Assembly (NCBI RefSeq): GCF_014201415.1
Contig: NZ_JACHEH010000004.1
Location: 453,197 to 517,196 of the forward strand
Reading direction: 5' to 3'
Source: Chelatococcus composti
GTDB taxonomy: Bacteria; Pseudomonadota; Alphaproteobacteria; Rhizobiales; Beijerinckiaceae
Length of the DNA: 64,000 nt
In this document: one piece after another, positions 37,744 through 46,036 of the stretch
Numbering within the stretch: position 1 is the first letter of the stretch
Layout of the letters: each line of letters begins with the position of its first letter
Made by a program: the position numbers and the translations under genes
The notes under the pieces: model-generated
Databases searched by the model: none
What the model saw: the letters and a program-made list of their open reading frames with translations, nothing else
What the model was told of the DNA's origin: nothing

Positions 37744-39180
37744 ATGACCCTTCACCCCACTTCCCCGAAGTTCAAGGAAAACGCCCGCCAGGCGCTCGGC
37801 GACGCTCAATTGCAGAAAGCGCTCGGCAATGTGCGGCAGGGCTTCATCGACAAGCGCGTCCACGCGGCGGAGCGTCTGCCCGAGTTCGAGGCGCTCCGGG
37901 ACTCGGCGCGGGACATCAAGAACCACACCCTCGCGCACCTCGACCTCTATCTCGAGCGCTACGAGCAGGCGGTGACGGCGGCCGGCGGGCACGTTCACTT
38001 CGCGCGCACGGCCAAGGAGGCGTGCGACATCGTCGGCTCCATCTGCCAGCGCCTCGGGGCGAAGACCGTCACCAAGGGCAAGTCCATGATTGCCGAGGAG
38101 ATCGGGCTCAACGCCCATCTCGAAAGCCTCGGCATGGAGGCGGTGGAGACCGATCTCGGCGAATACATCATCCAGCTCAGGAACGAGCCGCCGTCGCACA
38201 TCATCGCACCGGCCGTGCATCTCACCAAGGAGCAGGTGGCGTCTGACTTCCGCCGCGTGCACAAGGGCCTCGACAAGGACCGGGACCTGTCCGAGCCGGT
38301 GACGCTCCTCGGTGAGGCGCGCCAGGTGCTGCGCGAGCGCTTCCTCGCCGCCGATGTCGGGATCACGGGGGCGAACTTCCTCGTCGCGGAAACGGGCACC
38401 TCGATCATCGTCACCAACGAGGGCAACGGCGACCTGACGCAGACCCTGCCCAAGGCGCACATCGTGCTGGCCTCGATCGAGAAGCTGGTGCCAACGCTTG
38501 AGGACGTATCGCAGATCCTGCGCGTGCTTGCCCGCTCGGCGACCGGGCAGGACATGTCGGTCTACACCACCTTCTCCACCGGGCCGCGGCGGCCGGGCGA
38601 CCCCGACGGGCCGAACGAGTACCACGTCGTCATCGTCGACAACGGGCGCTCGGCGATGCTGGGCACCGACTTCCAGGACATGCTGCGCTGCATCCGCTGC
38701 GGGGCCTGCATGAACCACTGCCCCGTCTACCACGCCGTTGGCGGCCACGCCTATGGCTGGGTCTATCCCGGGCCCATGGGGGCGGTGCTGACGCCGAGCC
38801 TCATCGGCGTGGACAAGGCCGGGCACCTGCCGAACGCCTCCACCTTCTGCGGCCGCTGCGAGAGCGTGTGCCCCGTGCGCATCCCGCTGCCGAAGATGAT
38901 GCGCCACTGGCGCGAGCGCGAGTTCGAGCGCCACCTCACGCCAGCGACCGTCCGCTCGGGCCTCTCGGTCTGGGGCTACTTCGCGCGCCGCCCGACGCTC
39001 TACCGCATCGCCACCAGCCTCGCCATGCGTGCACTCGCCTTCGCCGGCGCCGGCAAGGGGCGGCTGAGCTGGCTGCCCGGCGCCGGCGGCTGGACGCGCT
39101 ATCGCGACTTCCCTGCCCCGCAGGGGGCCTCCTTCCAGGAGCGCTGGCGCAAGGAGCGCGCCAACCGCAAGGTGGCCTGA
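37744..39180 (+). CDS. lutB: L-lactate oxidation iron-sulfur protein LutB
   Basis: 478 residues. The N-terminal LUD-type domain includes GAKTVTKGKSMIAEEIGLN and GITGANFLVAETGTSIIVTNEGNGD. The 4Fe-4S region has CIRCGACMNHCPVYHAVGGH and FCGRCESVCPVRIPLP. These are the LutB hallmarks. It acts with LutA and LutC in lactate oxidation. lutC follows 30 bases downstream. Confidence 0.95.
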   Translation: MTLHPTSPKFKENARQALGDAQLQKALGNVRQGFIDKRVHAAERLPEFEALRDSARDIKNHTLAHLDLYLERYEQAVTAAGGHVHFARTAKEACDIVGSICQRLGAKTVTKGKSMIAEEIGLNAHLESLGMEAVETDLGEYIIQLRNEPPSHIIAPAVHLTKEQVASDFRRVHKGLDKDRDLSEPVTLLGEARQVLRERFLAADVGITGANFLVAETGTSIIVTNEGNGDLTQTLPKAHIVLASIEKLVPTLEDVSQILRVLARSATGQDMSVYTTFSTGPRRPGDPDGPNEYHVVIVDNGRSAMLGTDFQDMLRCIRCGACMNHCPVYHAVGGHAYGWVYPGPMGAVLTPSLIGVDKAGHLPNASTFCGRCESVCPVRIPLPKMMRHWREREFERHLTPATVRSGLSVWGYFARRPTLYRIATSLAMRALAFAGAGKGRLSWLPGAGGWTRYRDFPAPQGASFQERWRKERANRKVA

Positions 39181-39210
39181 GCCAGTGACGTTTCCGGGAG
39201 CGAACAGCCC

Positions 39211-39885
39211 ATGAGCAACGCCCGCGCCGAAATCCTCGCCAACATCCGCCGCTCGCTCGGTGTCACCGGCACGGAGGCGCCACGCCGCAGCGCGGTGGAC
39301 GAGCGCATCGAGCGCGCGCCCAGAGGCATCATCCCCGCCCGCGGCCAGGTGACGGGCGCCGAGCGCATCGCCCTTTTCAGGGCCGAGGCGGAGCGGGCGC
39401 AGGCCACCGTCACCACAGTCGCCTCGGCGAATGCTGTGCCGGCGGCGGTTACCGACTACCTGCGCCGCCACAACCTGCCGGCCGCGGTGCGCATGGGCGC
39501 GGACGAGCGGCTCGCCGCCATGCCGTGGGGCGAAACCTCGCTCGAGATCACAAAGGGGCCGAGCAGCGGGAGCGACCTCAACGGCGTCAGCCACGCCTTC
39601 GCCGGCGTGGTCGAGTCGGGCACGCTCGTCCTCGTCTCGGGCGAGGACAACCCGACGACCCTCAACTTCCTGCCCGACAACCACATCGTCGTCGTCAACG
39701 CCAGGGATATCGCCGGCGACTATGAGGAGGTGTGGGGCCGAATCCGCTTCACCTACGGCAAGGGGCAGATGCCGCGCACGGTGAACTTCGTGACGGGCCC
39801 CTCGCGCTCCGGCGACATCGAGCAGACGCTGCTGCTCGGCGCCCACGGCCCGCGCCGCGTGCATATCGTCGTCGTGGAAGGCTGA
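39211..39885 (+). CDS. lutC: Lactate utilization protein LutC
   Basis: 224 residues of the LUD domain family, with FAGVVESGTLVLVSGEDNPTTLNFLP and the C-terminal VTGPSRSGDIEQTLLLGAHGPRRVHIVV. LutC completes the LutABC system. The start at 39211 gives the expected N-terminus (SNARAEILANIRRSLG). Confidence 0.93.
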   Translation: MSNARAEILANIRRSLGVTGTEAPRRSAVDERIERAPRGIIPARGQVTGAERIALFRAEAERAQATVTTVASANAVPAAVTDYLRRHNLPAAVRMGADERLAAMPWGETSLEITKGPSSGSDLNGVSHAFAGVVESGTLVLVSGEDNPTTLNFLPDNHIVVVNARDIAGDYEEVWGRIRFTYGKGQMPRTVNFVTGPSRSGDIEQTLLLGAHGPRRVHIVVVEG

Positions 39886-39937
39886 AACGAAGACCCTGCG
39901 GAGGGGGCTGGCGGGCGCTCACGCCGCCCCGCGTCGA

Positions 39938-40261
39938 TCAGGCGGCGGGCGTGACGAGCTTCAGCCCGATGATGCCGGCGACGATGAGGCCGATGCAGGC
40001 GAGCCGCAGCGCATCTGCGGCCTCGCCGAACAGCATGATGCCGAGCATCACCGTGCCCACCGTGCCGACACCGGTCCACACGGCATAGGCTGTGCCGAGC
40101 GGCAGGTTCTTGAGGGCAAGGCCGAGGAGGCCCAGGCTCGCGACCATCGAGACGATCGTGAACGCCGTCGGCAGCGGGCGGCTGAAGCCTTCGGTGAACT
40201 TGAGGCCGACGGCCCAGCCCACCTCGAAGAGCCCCGCGAGGAGGAGATAGATCCAAGCCAT
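39938..40261 (-). CDS. sugE: SMR-family guanidinium exporter (Gdx/SugE)
   Basis: 107 residues, four membrane helices. Close to E. coli SugE/Gdx throughout: MAWIYLLLAGLFEVGWAVGLK contains the conserved Glu of SMR proteins and the G-x6-W-x3-K spacing of the Gdx subgroup, followed by LPLGTAYAVWTGVGTVGTV and the final IIGLKLV. Gdx proteins export guanidinium in exchange for protons and are often under guanidine riboswitches. The GC-rich leader has a partial match (separate entry). It converges with lutC. Confidence 0.9.
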   Translation of the reverse strand: MAWIYLLLAGLFEVGWAVGLKFTEGFSRPLPTAFTIVSMVASLGLLGLALKNLPLGTAYAVWTGVGTVGTVMLGIMLFGEAADALRLACIGLIVAGIIGLKLVTPAA

Positions 40262-40318
40262 GAGGCATGGTCCTGTCGTTGGTCCGCCCGCACCTGAACG
40301 TCGGGCGGTGTGGCGGCA

Positions 40319-40370
40319 GGGGCGTCCCGGCCGGGAAGGTCCCGGCACGAGCCGGGGCGGGGTCGTCCCC
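40319..40370 (-). promoter_or_regulatory. Possible guanidine-II-like (mini-ykkC) leader of sugE
   Basis: On the minus strand two short hairpins precede the sugE start by 58 bases. The first (40359-40370) is GGGG-ACGA-CCCC, an ideal ACGR tetraloop hairpin of the mini-ykkC riboswitch. The second (40319-40328) is GGG-ACGC-CCC, whose last loop base departs from ACGR. The association with gdx/sugE is well established for this class. The second loop mismatch and the general GC-richness make this only a lead. Confidence 0.3.
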
Positions 40371-40425
40371 ACGGCGCAAGAGGTGGGAGGCGCGCCGCCT
40401 GCCGTCAAGGGCAGGCGACCGTCGA

Positions 40426-41358
40426 TCAGCCCCGCTGCCGGATGAGGCGCGCCGCCGCGAGATCCTCGAGCGCGTAGCCGACGGACTTGAAGAGGGTGAT
40501 CTCGTCCTCACGCGTGCGGCCGGGATGGGCGCCGGTGACGAGTTCCTTCAGGTCGGCGCGGATGTCGCTCTCGGCAATGATGCCCGCGGCCAGCGGCTGG
40601 GCGAGGTCGCCGGCAAGGACGGCGCCCGGACGCAGGTCGACGAACAGGCTCGCGCGCTTCACCGCCTCGTCGTCGCACTCGCGCATGTCGGCCTTGAAGC
40701 CGCCGACGAGGTCGAGATGGGCGCCAGGCTTGAGCCATGCGCCCTTGACCACCGGCTGCGTCGCGCTGGTGCAGCAGGAGATGACGTCCGCCGCTGCGGC
40801 GCTCGCGGCGAGATCCTTGCAGACCTCGGCCTTCAGCCCTTCCTGCGCGAGGGCGGCGACGATGGCCGCCGCCTTGTCCGGATTGCGGCCGTAGATCTCG
40901 ATGCGGGAGAACGAGCGCACGCTCGCGTGGGCCGCCGCCATGTTGGCGGAGAGCTGGCCGGTGCCGACGACGAGCAGGTGGCGGGCATCGGCACGCGCCA
41001 GCCGCTTGGCGGCGACCGCCGAGGCCGCCGCGGTGCGGCGCACGGTGAGCTCGTCACCCTCGTAAACGCCCTTCAGGCGGCCGTCGGCCCCGTCGAAGAG
41101 GAGGTAGGCGGCGTTGATTGTGGAAAGGCCAAGCCTCGTGTTGCCGGGGAAGAACGTGACCACCTTAACGCCGATGCTGTCGCCGCCGATCCAGGCCGGC
41201 ATCAGGAGCAGCGTGCCATCCTCGCCCTTCGGGTTGGCGACTGTGAAGCTCTGGCGCTGCGGCACCTCGGCCCCCGTCGCGAACATCTCCTCGAGGGCGG
41301 CGATGAGGCCCGGCCACGGCAGGGCGGCACGGACGGCGGCAGCATCGAACGTCTTCAT
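40426..41358 (-). CDS. Ornithine cyclodeaminase / mu-crystallin family protein
   Basis: 310 residues. The NAD-binding region has HLLVVGTGQLSANMAAAHASV, and the family segments RLGLSTINAAYLLFD and DVISCCTSATQPVVKG are present. Family members deaminate ornithine to proline or act on alanine or other amino acids. Its position beside rocD and arginase favours ornithine cyclodeaminase. It starts 118 bases after the rocD stop on the same strand. Confidence 0.85.
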   Translation of the reverse strand: MKTFDAAAVRAALPWPGLIAALEEMFATGAEVPQRQSFTVANPKGEDGTLLLMPAWIGGDSIGVKVVTFFPGNTRLGLSTINAAYLLFDGADGRLKGVYEGDELTVRRTAAASAVAAKRLARADARHLLVVGTGQLSANMAAAHASVRSFSRIEIYGRNPDKAAAIVAALAQEGLKAEVCKDLAASAAAADVISCCTSATQPVVKGAWLKPGAHLDLVGGFKADMRECDDEAVKRASLFVDLRPGAVLAGDLAQPLAAGIIAESDIRADLKELVTGAHPGRTREDEITLFKSVGYALEDLAAARLIRQRG

Positions 41359-41476
41359 GATCTGAGCGAATCCCCGTTTGAACCCCGGAGGGCCGTTCTT
41401 GCGGAAACGGCGGCCCTGCGCAATGGGCCGCCGCGCGCGGGCCCCTGCCCCGTCCGCATGGAACGGGCGCCCCGCC

Positions 41477-42688
41477 TCAGACGGAGCCGGTGAGCACGGG
41501 CTCGATCTGCTCCATCGCCCAGTCGATCTCCTCGCGGCGGATGACGAGCGGCGGAGCGAGGCGGATGGTGTGCTCGTGCGTATCCTTGGCGAGAACGCCG
41601 CGGGCCTGCAGCGCCTCGCAGTAGCGGCGGGCGCCGCCAGCCTCCGGGTGAAGCTCGATGGCGATCATGAGACCGCGCCCGCGCACCTCGCGCACGACGT
41701 TGCTGCGCAGGCCGGCGAGCGCCTTGAGGAAATAGGCGCCCTGGACGGCCGAGTTCTCAATCATCCCCTCCTCCGTAAGCACGTTGAGCGCAGTGCGCGC
41801 AACGGCGCAGGCGAGAGGATTGCCGCCGAAGGTGGATCCGTGCTGGCCCGGCTTGAGCACGCCAAGCACCTCCGAGTTGGAGAGGACGGCCGAGACCGGA
41901 TAGAAGCCGCCCGACAGGGCCTTGCCGATGAGGGTGACATCCGCCTCGATGCCCTCATGCTCCTCGGCCAGGAGCTTGCCCGTGCGGCCGAGGCCCGTCT
42001 GGATCTCGTCGAGGATGAGCGTGATGTTGTGCCGGGTGCACAGCTCCCGCACACGCTTGAAATAGCCCGGCGGCGGAATGATGACACCCGCCTCGCCCTG
42101 GATAGGCTCGACGAGGAATCCGACGGTGTTGGGCGTGATCGCCGCCTCGAAGGCGGCCGCATCGCCGAAGGGCACGACGCGGAAGCCCGGCGCGAACGGG
42201 CCGAAGCCGCCGCGCGCGTCCGGATCCGTCGAGAAGCCCACGATGGCGATGGTGCGGCCGTGGAAGTTGTTGGCGCAGACGATGATCTCCGCCTGCCCCT
42301 CCGGCACGCCCTTGACCTCGTAGCCCCACTTGCGCACCGCCTTGATGGCGCTCTCCACCGCCTCGGCGCCGCTGTTCATGGGCAGCACCTTGTGCGAGCC
42401 GGTGAGCGCGGCGACCTCCTCGTAGAACAGCGCGAGCTGCTCGTTGCGGAACGCCCGCGAGGTCAGCGTCAGCTTCTTCGCCTGCTCGATCATGGCGGCG
42501 AGGATCCTGGGGTGGCAGTGGCCCTGGTTGACGGCCGAATAGGCCGACAGGCAGTCGAGATAGCGTCGCCCTTCCACGTCCCACACCCACACGCCCTCGC
42601 CGCGCGCCAGCACGACGTCGAGGGGCTTGTAGTTGTGGGCGCCGAGCGCCTGTTCGAGAGCGATGAAATCGGCCGCGCGCATGGTCAT
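41477..42688 (-). CDS. rocD: Ornithine--oxo-acid aminotransferase
   Basis: 403 residues. Class III aminotransferase motifs: [55 protein letters not shown] and the PLP Lys in [16 protein letters not shown]. The set, especially SGAEAVE and [10 protein letters not shown], is specific to ornithine aminotransferase. It yields glutamate semialdehyde, feeding proline or glutamate. The ATG overlaps the arginase stop (ATGA), so the two are translationally coupled. A second ATG two codons on is possible. Confidence 0.93.
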   Translation of the reverse strand: MTMRAADFIALEQALGAHNYKPLDVVLARGEGVWVWDVEGRRYLDCLSAYSAVNQGHCHPRILAAMIEQAKKLTLTSRAFRNEQLALFYEEVAALTGSHKVLPMNSGAEAVESAIKAVRKWGYEVKGVPEGQAEIIVCANNFHGRTIAIVGFSTDPDARGGFGPFAPGFRVVPFGDAAAFEAAITPNTVGFLVEPIQGEAGVIIPPPGYFKRVRELCTRHNITLILDEIQTGLGRTGKLLAEEHEGIEADVTLIGKALSGGFYPVSAVLSNSEVLGVLKPGQHGSTFGGNPLACAVARTALNVLTEEGMIENSAVQGAYFLKALAGLRSNVVREVRGRGLMIAIELHPEAGGARRYCEALQARGVLAKDTHEHTIRLAPPLVIRREEIDWAMEQIEPVLTGSV

Positions 42689-43683
42689 GATGTGGTCTCC
42701 GCAAAGGTTGCGGCGGCGCGGGCGACGCTGCGCTGGCCGGTGGGCCGGTCGAGCACGGAGCGTCCGAAGAGGCTCGCCGCCAGCTCGGCGAGCACGACCG
42801 CGCTGCGTCCGCGCTCGTCGAGGAAGGGATTGAGCTCGACGATGTCGAGCGAGCCGACGAGGCCGCTGTCGTGCAGCATTTCCATCACGAGATGGGCCTC
42901 GCGGTAGGTCGCGCCGCCGGGCACGGGCGTGCCCGCGCCGGGCGCAACCTCAGGGTCAAGGAAATCGACGTCGAGGCTGACGTGCAGGTGCGTGCGCTCC
43001 GGATCGAGCCCGGCGAGGATGCGGCGCAGCAGAACCGAGACGCCAAACTCGTCGATCAGGCGCATGTCGACACCGTCGAGGCCGTGCCGGGCGATAGCCT
43101 GCCGCTCCTCCTGGTCGATGGAGCGCAGGCCGAAGAGATGCACGTTCCTTGCGTCGAGCGGCGGGAAGCGATGCCCGCCGAGGACCGGCTGCAGGCTCTC
43201 CTCTCCGCACAGCAGGGAAACCGGCATGCCGTGGATGTTGCCGGAGGGCGTGGTGACAGGCGTGTTGAAGTCGGCATGGGCGTCGAGCCACAGCAGCACG
43301 AGCTCACGCCCCGTCGCCGCACAATGTCGCGCGACGGCGCTCACGGTGCCCATGGAAATGCTGTGGTCGCCGCCCATGAAGACCGGCACCTGGCCAGCCT
43401 CGAGGATGGCGAGCGCCCGCTCGTGCGCCGCCCGGACATAGCCGGCGACGGTGCCCGCGTTGCGGCAGCGCGCGACGAGTGCTTCCGGCAGGTCGCGATC
43501 CGCAACCACCAGCGGCGTCACGTCGCCGTGGTCGTACACCCGGTGGCCGAGCGCCGTCAGCCGCGCCGCAAGGCCGGCCGTGCGCAGGGCGGCCGGGCCC
43601 ATCAGCGTGCCGGCAACGGCGCCGCCGGCCTCGAGAGGAATGCCGAGAAGGCCAATATCCCGCGGCCCTGCAATCTCCTTCAC
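42685..43683 (-). CDS. rocF: Arginase
   Basis: 332 residues of the ureohydrolase fold. Manganese ligands are in [33 protein letters not shown] and [14 protein letters not shown], and the last motif carries the conserved Glu in [13 protein letters not shown]. It hydrolyses arginine to ornithine and urea. It heads the arginase-rocD-ocd operon and is divergent from an Lrp regulator. Confidence 0.93.
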   Translation of the reverse strand: MKEIAGPRDIGLLGIPLEAGGAVAGTLMGPAALRTAGLAARLTALGHRVYDHGDVTPLVVADRDLPEALVARCRNAGTVAGYVRAAHERALAILEAGQVPVFMGGDHSISMGTVSAVARHCAATGRELVLLWLDAHADFNTPVTTPSGNIHGMPVSLLCGEESLQPVLGGHRFPPLDARNVHLFGLRSIDQEERQAIARHGLDGVDMRLIDEFGVSVLLRRILAGLDPERTHLHVSLDVDFLDPEVAPGAGTPVPGGATYREAHLVMEMLHDSGLVGSLDIVELNPFLDERGRSAVVLAELAASLFGRSVLDRPTGQRSVARAAATFAETTS

Positions 43684-43816
43684 CCTCGTCGTCCCCCTTT
43701 GCCAGAATCGACTCTGGCCGGAAGGTGGGAGCCGGTTTCTCTAACGAAAAGGCAGCAATGTGTTACGATATGCCATTCTTCTGACATAACGACAGGGAAA
43801 GGTAGCGTTTCGCCAC

Positions 43817-44242
43817 ATGGCCGACCTTGACGAGATCGACCGCCGCCTCATCGACCTCCTGCGCAAGGACGGGCGCATGCCGGCGGCCACTTTGGCGCGC
43901 ATCCTCGGCGTCTCACGCGCCACGGTGCAGAACCGCATCGACCGCCTCATCAGCCGGGGCGTCCTCGTCGGCTTCACGGCGCGGCTGCGCAGCGATGTCG
44001 AGACCGTGCCCGTGCGGGCGCTGACGATGATCGAGGCCCGCGCCACTGACAACCGCCCGGTCATCGCCGCCATCCGCGGCATTCCCGAGGTGGCGCGCAT
44101 CTACTCCACCAACGGACGCTGGGATGTCGTGGTGGAGATCCACGCCAGCGACCTCGCCACGCTCGACCGCGTGCTGACGGAAATCCGTTCCATCCGCGGC
44201 GTCACCCACACAGAGACGAACATCCTGCTGACGGAACTCTAG
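43817..44242 (+). CDS. Lrp/AsnC-family regulator of arginine catabolism
   Basis: 141 residues. The N-terminal HTH has DEIDRRLIDLLRKDGRMPAATLARILGVSRATVQNRIDRL. The RAM/AsnC ligand domain follows, with IRGIPEVARIYSTNGRWDVVVEIHA and a C-terminal TETNILLTEL. It is divergent from the arginase operon across 133 bases that include an AT-rich stretch with TGTTACGATATGCC, suitable for an Lrp-type operator. Arginine or ornithine is the probable effector. Confidence 0.9.
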   Translation: MADLDEIDRRLIDLLRKDGRMPAATLARILGVSRATVQNRIDRLISRGVLVGFTARLRSDVETVPVRALTMIEARATDNRPVIAAIRGIPEVARIYSTNGRWDVVVEIHASDLATLDRVLTEIRSIRGVTHTETNILLTEL

Positions 44243-44350
44243 CCACCTGCGACCTTTAATATTAACAAGATATCAACAGACAACTTCTGATTGTGCAGAC
44301 TCAAGCGGCCCTTCTAGCCTGCAGATAAAACGGCGCAGCGGGAGGGTTCC

Positions 44351-45331
44351 GTGCTTACATCACGTTCCAGAAGACATTTACTTGCCGGTGTAGCATCGAT
44401 CGCCTTGTTTCCAGGCACGACACTGGCGGCAGACCTGCCGTTCTTCACTTCACCGCCACCTATACAGGTGCCGCTCAGCTCGAACTTTACTTTCGAACTG
44501 TTTACCGGCTACCTTGTCGGCAGCGTTGAGCAGAATGCCTTCAACTGCTGCGGCGAGAAATTCGCCCATACGCGGTGGAAGATCAGCGATGCCGGCATCG
44601 TCGGAGCGACCGTCAGCTATCGCTGGAACAGCTTCGATCTGCGCCTTTCCGGCTGGACCCTGGCGTGGTCCGGCGTCTCATCCGAATCCTACACCGACGC
44701 CATCGTGTGCGATCGCGGCTGCCGTACGCGGCTCAACTGGCGCAACGACAAGGCCAAGTTGCCGAGGATGTATCAGATCGACGCCTCCGTCGGATACAAC
44801 TTCTACGAGAACGCCGGGTTCATCCTTACGGGCCTGGCCGGCTACCGCTACCTGCGTGTCGGACTGAACGAAATCGGCGGCCTCGTGGAGCCCAGCGGGG
44901 TGCTCGGCGACCTCTCCGCCCTGCCGATGTCATCCGCCTACGACCTGTGGTGGCACACGCCCTATGTCGGCCTCGGCGCCGCTTACGATGGCGGCAGCTA
45001 CCGGCTGATGGCGGAGATCATCGCCAGCCCGTTTGCTATCGGCGGCGACAGGGCGCGGATGAACAACGTCACCGCCGACGCGTCCTTCATCTACCACACG
45101 AGCTTCCTGTCGAAGGCGGATTATCAGACCTGGATGGCCGGCGCCACGCTTGGCGGAGAGATCCGTCTGGCCGACCAGATCTTCCTGACGGGCAAGGCGC
45201 AGTACCAGTACTACGAGCCGGACAGGTCCAAGTCGGCGATCCAGGGCATCTGCTGCGGAGCGGTCCCGGCCACGCAGAGCGGGGAGCTGTCCGCCCTCAC
45301 CCTCACGGTGGGCCTCAAGGCCTTCTTCTGA
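44351..45331 (+). CDS. Omptin-like outer-membrane beta-barrel, catalytic residues not recognised
   Basis: 326 residues from a GTG with GGAGGG upstream. A signal peptide ends near TTLAAD. The strand pattern follows omptins (OmpT/Pla): FTFELFTGYLVGS, HTRWKISDAGIVGATVSYRW, LRLSGWTLAWSG, HTPYVGLGAAYDGGSYRLMAEI and a final TLTVGLKAFF with C-terminal Phe for Bam recognition. However, the DxD pair expected after the GWT segment is not present (SESYTDAIVCD instead), and the D-x-H site is GGDRARMN. It is therefore either a non-proteolytic omptin relative or a divergent enzyme. Cysteine pairs (NCCGEK, VCDRGC, GICCGA) in predicted surface loops are unusual. The leader 44243-44350 is AT-rich. Confidence 0.6.
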   Translation: MLTSRSRRHLLAGVASIALFPGTTLAADLPFFTSPPPIQVPLSSNFTFELFTGYLVGSVEQNAFNCCGEKFAHTRWKISDAGIVGATVSYRWNSFDLRLSGWTLAWSGVSSESYTDAIVCDRGCRTRLNWRNDKAKLPRMYQIDASVGYNFYENAGFILTGLAGYRYLRVGLNEIGGLVEPSGVLGDLSALPMSSAYDLWWHTPYVGLGAAYDGGSYRLMAEIIASPFAIGGDRARMNNVTADASFIYHTSFLSKADYQTWMAGATLGGEIRLADQIFLTGKAQYQYYEPDRSKSAIQGICCGAVPATQSGELSALTLTVGLKAFF

Positions 45332-45550
45332 ACGGCCCTTCCGCCACACGGGCGAGCCGCAGGCGAGATAGCGGCCGGCCGCGACGGGGAATGCCTCTGC
45401 CGCGGCGGCTGTGAGAAGGCGACGACAGCAAGAGCTGCAAGGCCCGCAAGAAGGCCTCGCCTGTCCATCACGTCGCGCCGGGAGACTTGCGCGACGCGAA
45501 GCGGGGCGACCGGCCCGGTCGCTCCGCTTTTTGTGTCGGCCTGCCCTTTG

Positions 45551-45697
45551 TTACTTCTTCCCGTCCGCCTCGAGCCAGGCCTTCGCCAGTGCAATCGCGC
45601 TCTCCTGCGCCTTCGCGATGCTCCGGGCGCTCGGCCGGTCATCGCACTTCCGTGTGCGGCGCGGGGCACAGACGGCCCTGCCATAGGTGGTCAGCTG
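45551..45697 (-). pseudogene. Possible coding remnant without a start codon downstream of the XRE gene
   Basis: In one minus-strand frame about 48 codons read as plausible protein, ending AKAQESAIALAKAWLEADGKK then TAA, after a Cys/Arg-rich stretch. No ATG, GTG or TTG occurs in the frame before the preceding stop at 45698-45700, which overlaps the XRE gene. It may be a decayed C-terminus or chance. The rest of 45332-45690 shows only a Tat-like hydrophobic stretch in another frame that overlaps the barrel gene, and I support no gene there. Confidence 0.2.
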
Positions 45698-45975
45698 TCA
45701 GTCTCCGAGGTCAACTCGCCGGGTGGCACGAAGTCGTTGCGGCGCGCCTTGAGGCGTACGCCGGGCCCGCCGACTGTCGCCGCCCCCTCGTCGAGGAAGA
45801 TGATGCCGGCGTCCTCCAGCACCCGCCGCATGGCGGCAAGATTGTTCGCAATGGGCAAGGTGCGTCCGGCCTCGAAGTTGCGCACCGTGGACAGGCTGAC
45901 CGCCGCAGCCTTCGCGAGATCCTCCTGCGAGAGGTCCACCATGGCGCGCGCGGCACGACACTGGGCAGGGGTCAT
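45691..45975 (-). CDS. Small XRE-family HTH regulator
   Basis: 94 residues. The helix-turn-helix occupies residues 1-60, with CRAARAMVDLSQEDLAKAAAVSLSTVRNFEAGRT, followed by a short C-terminal segment including GIIFLDEGAATVGGPGVRLK. This form, common in alphaproteobacteria, is a DNA-binding protein of unknown target. It stands between the omptin-like gene and a GlxA-type regulator. Confidence 0.85.
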   Translation of the reverse strand: MTPAQCRAARAMVDLSQEDLAKAAAVSLSTVRNFEAGRTLPIANNLAAMRRVLEDAGIIFLDEGAATVGGPGVRLKARRNDFVPPGELTSETDS

Positions 45976-46036
45976 CGGAACGCCCTATGACGATTGCCAC
46001 TCATGATAACGGAAATCGTCGCTCGGGACCCGCATT

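Noticed and set aside
45211..45684. Minus-strand frame with a Tat-like hydrophobic stretch (MDRRGLLAGLAALAVVAF)
   Set aside because: It overlaps the 3' end of the outer-membrane barrel gene, lacks a ribosome site, and its C-terminal half is basic low-complexity sequence.
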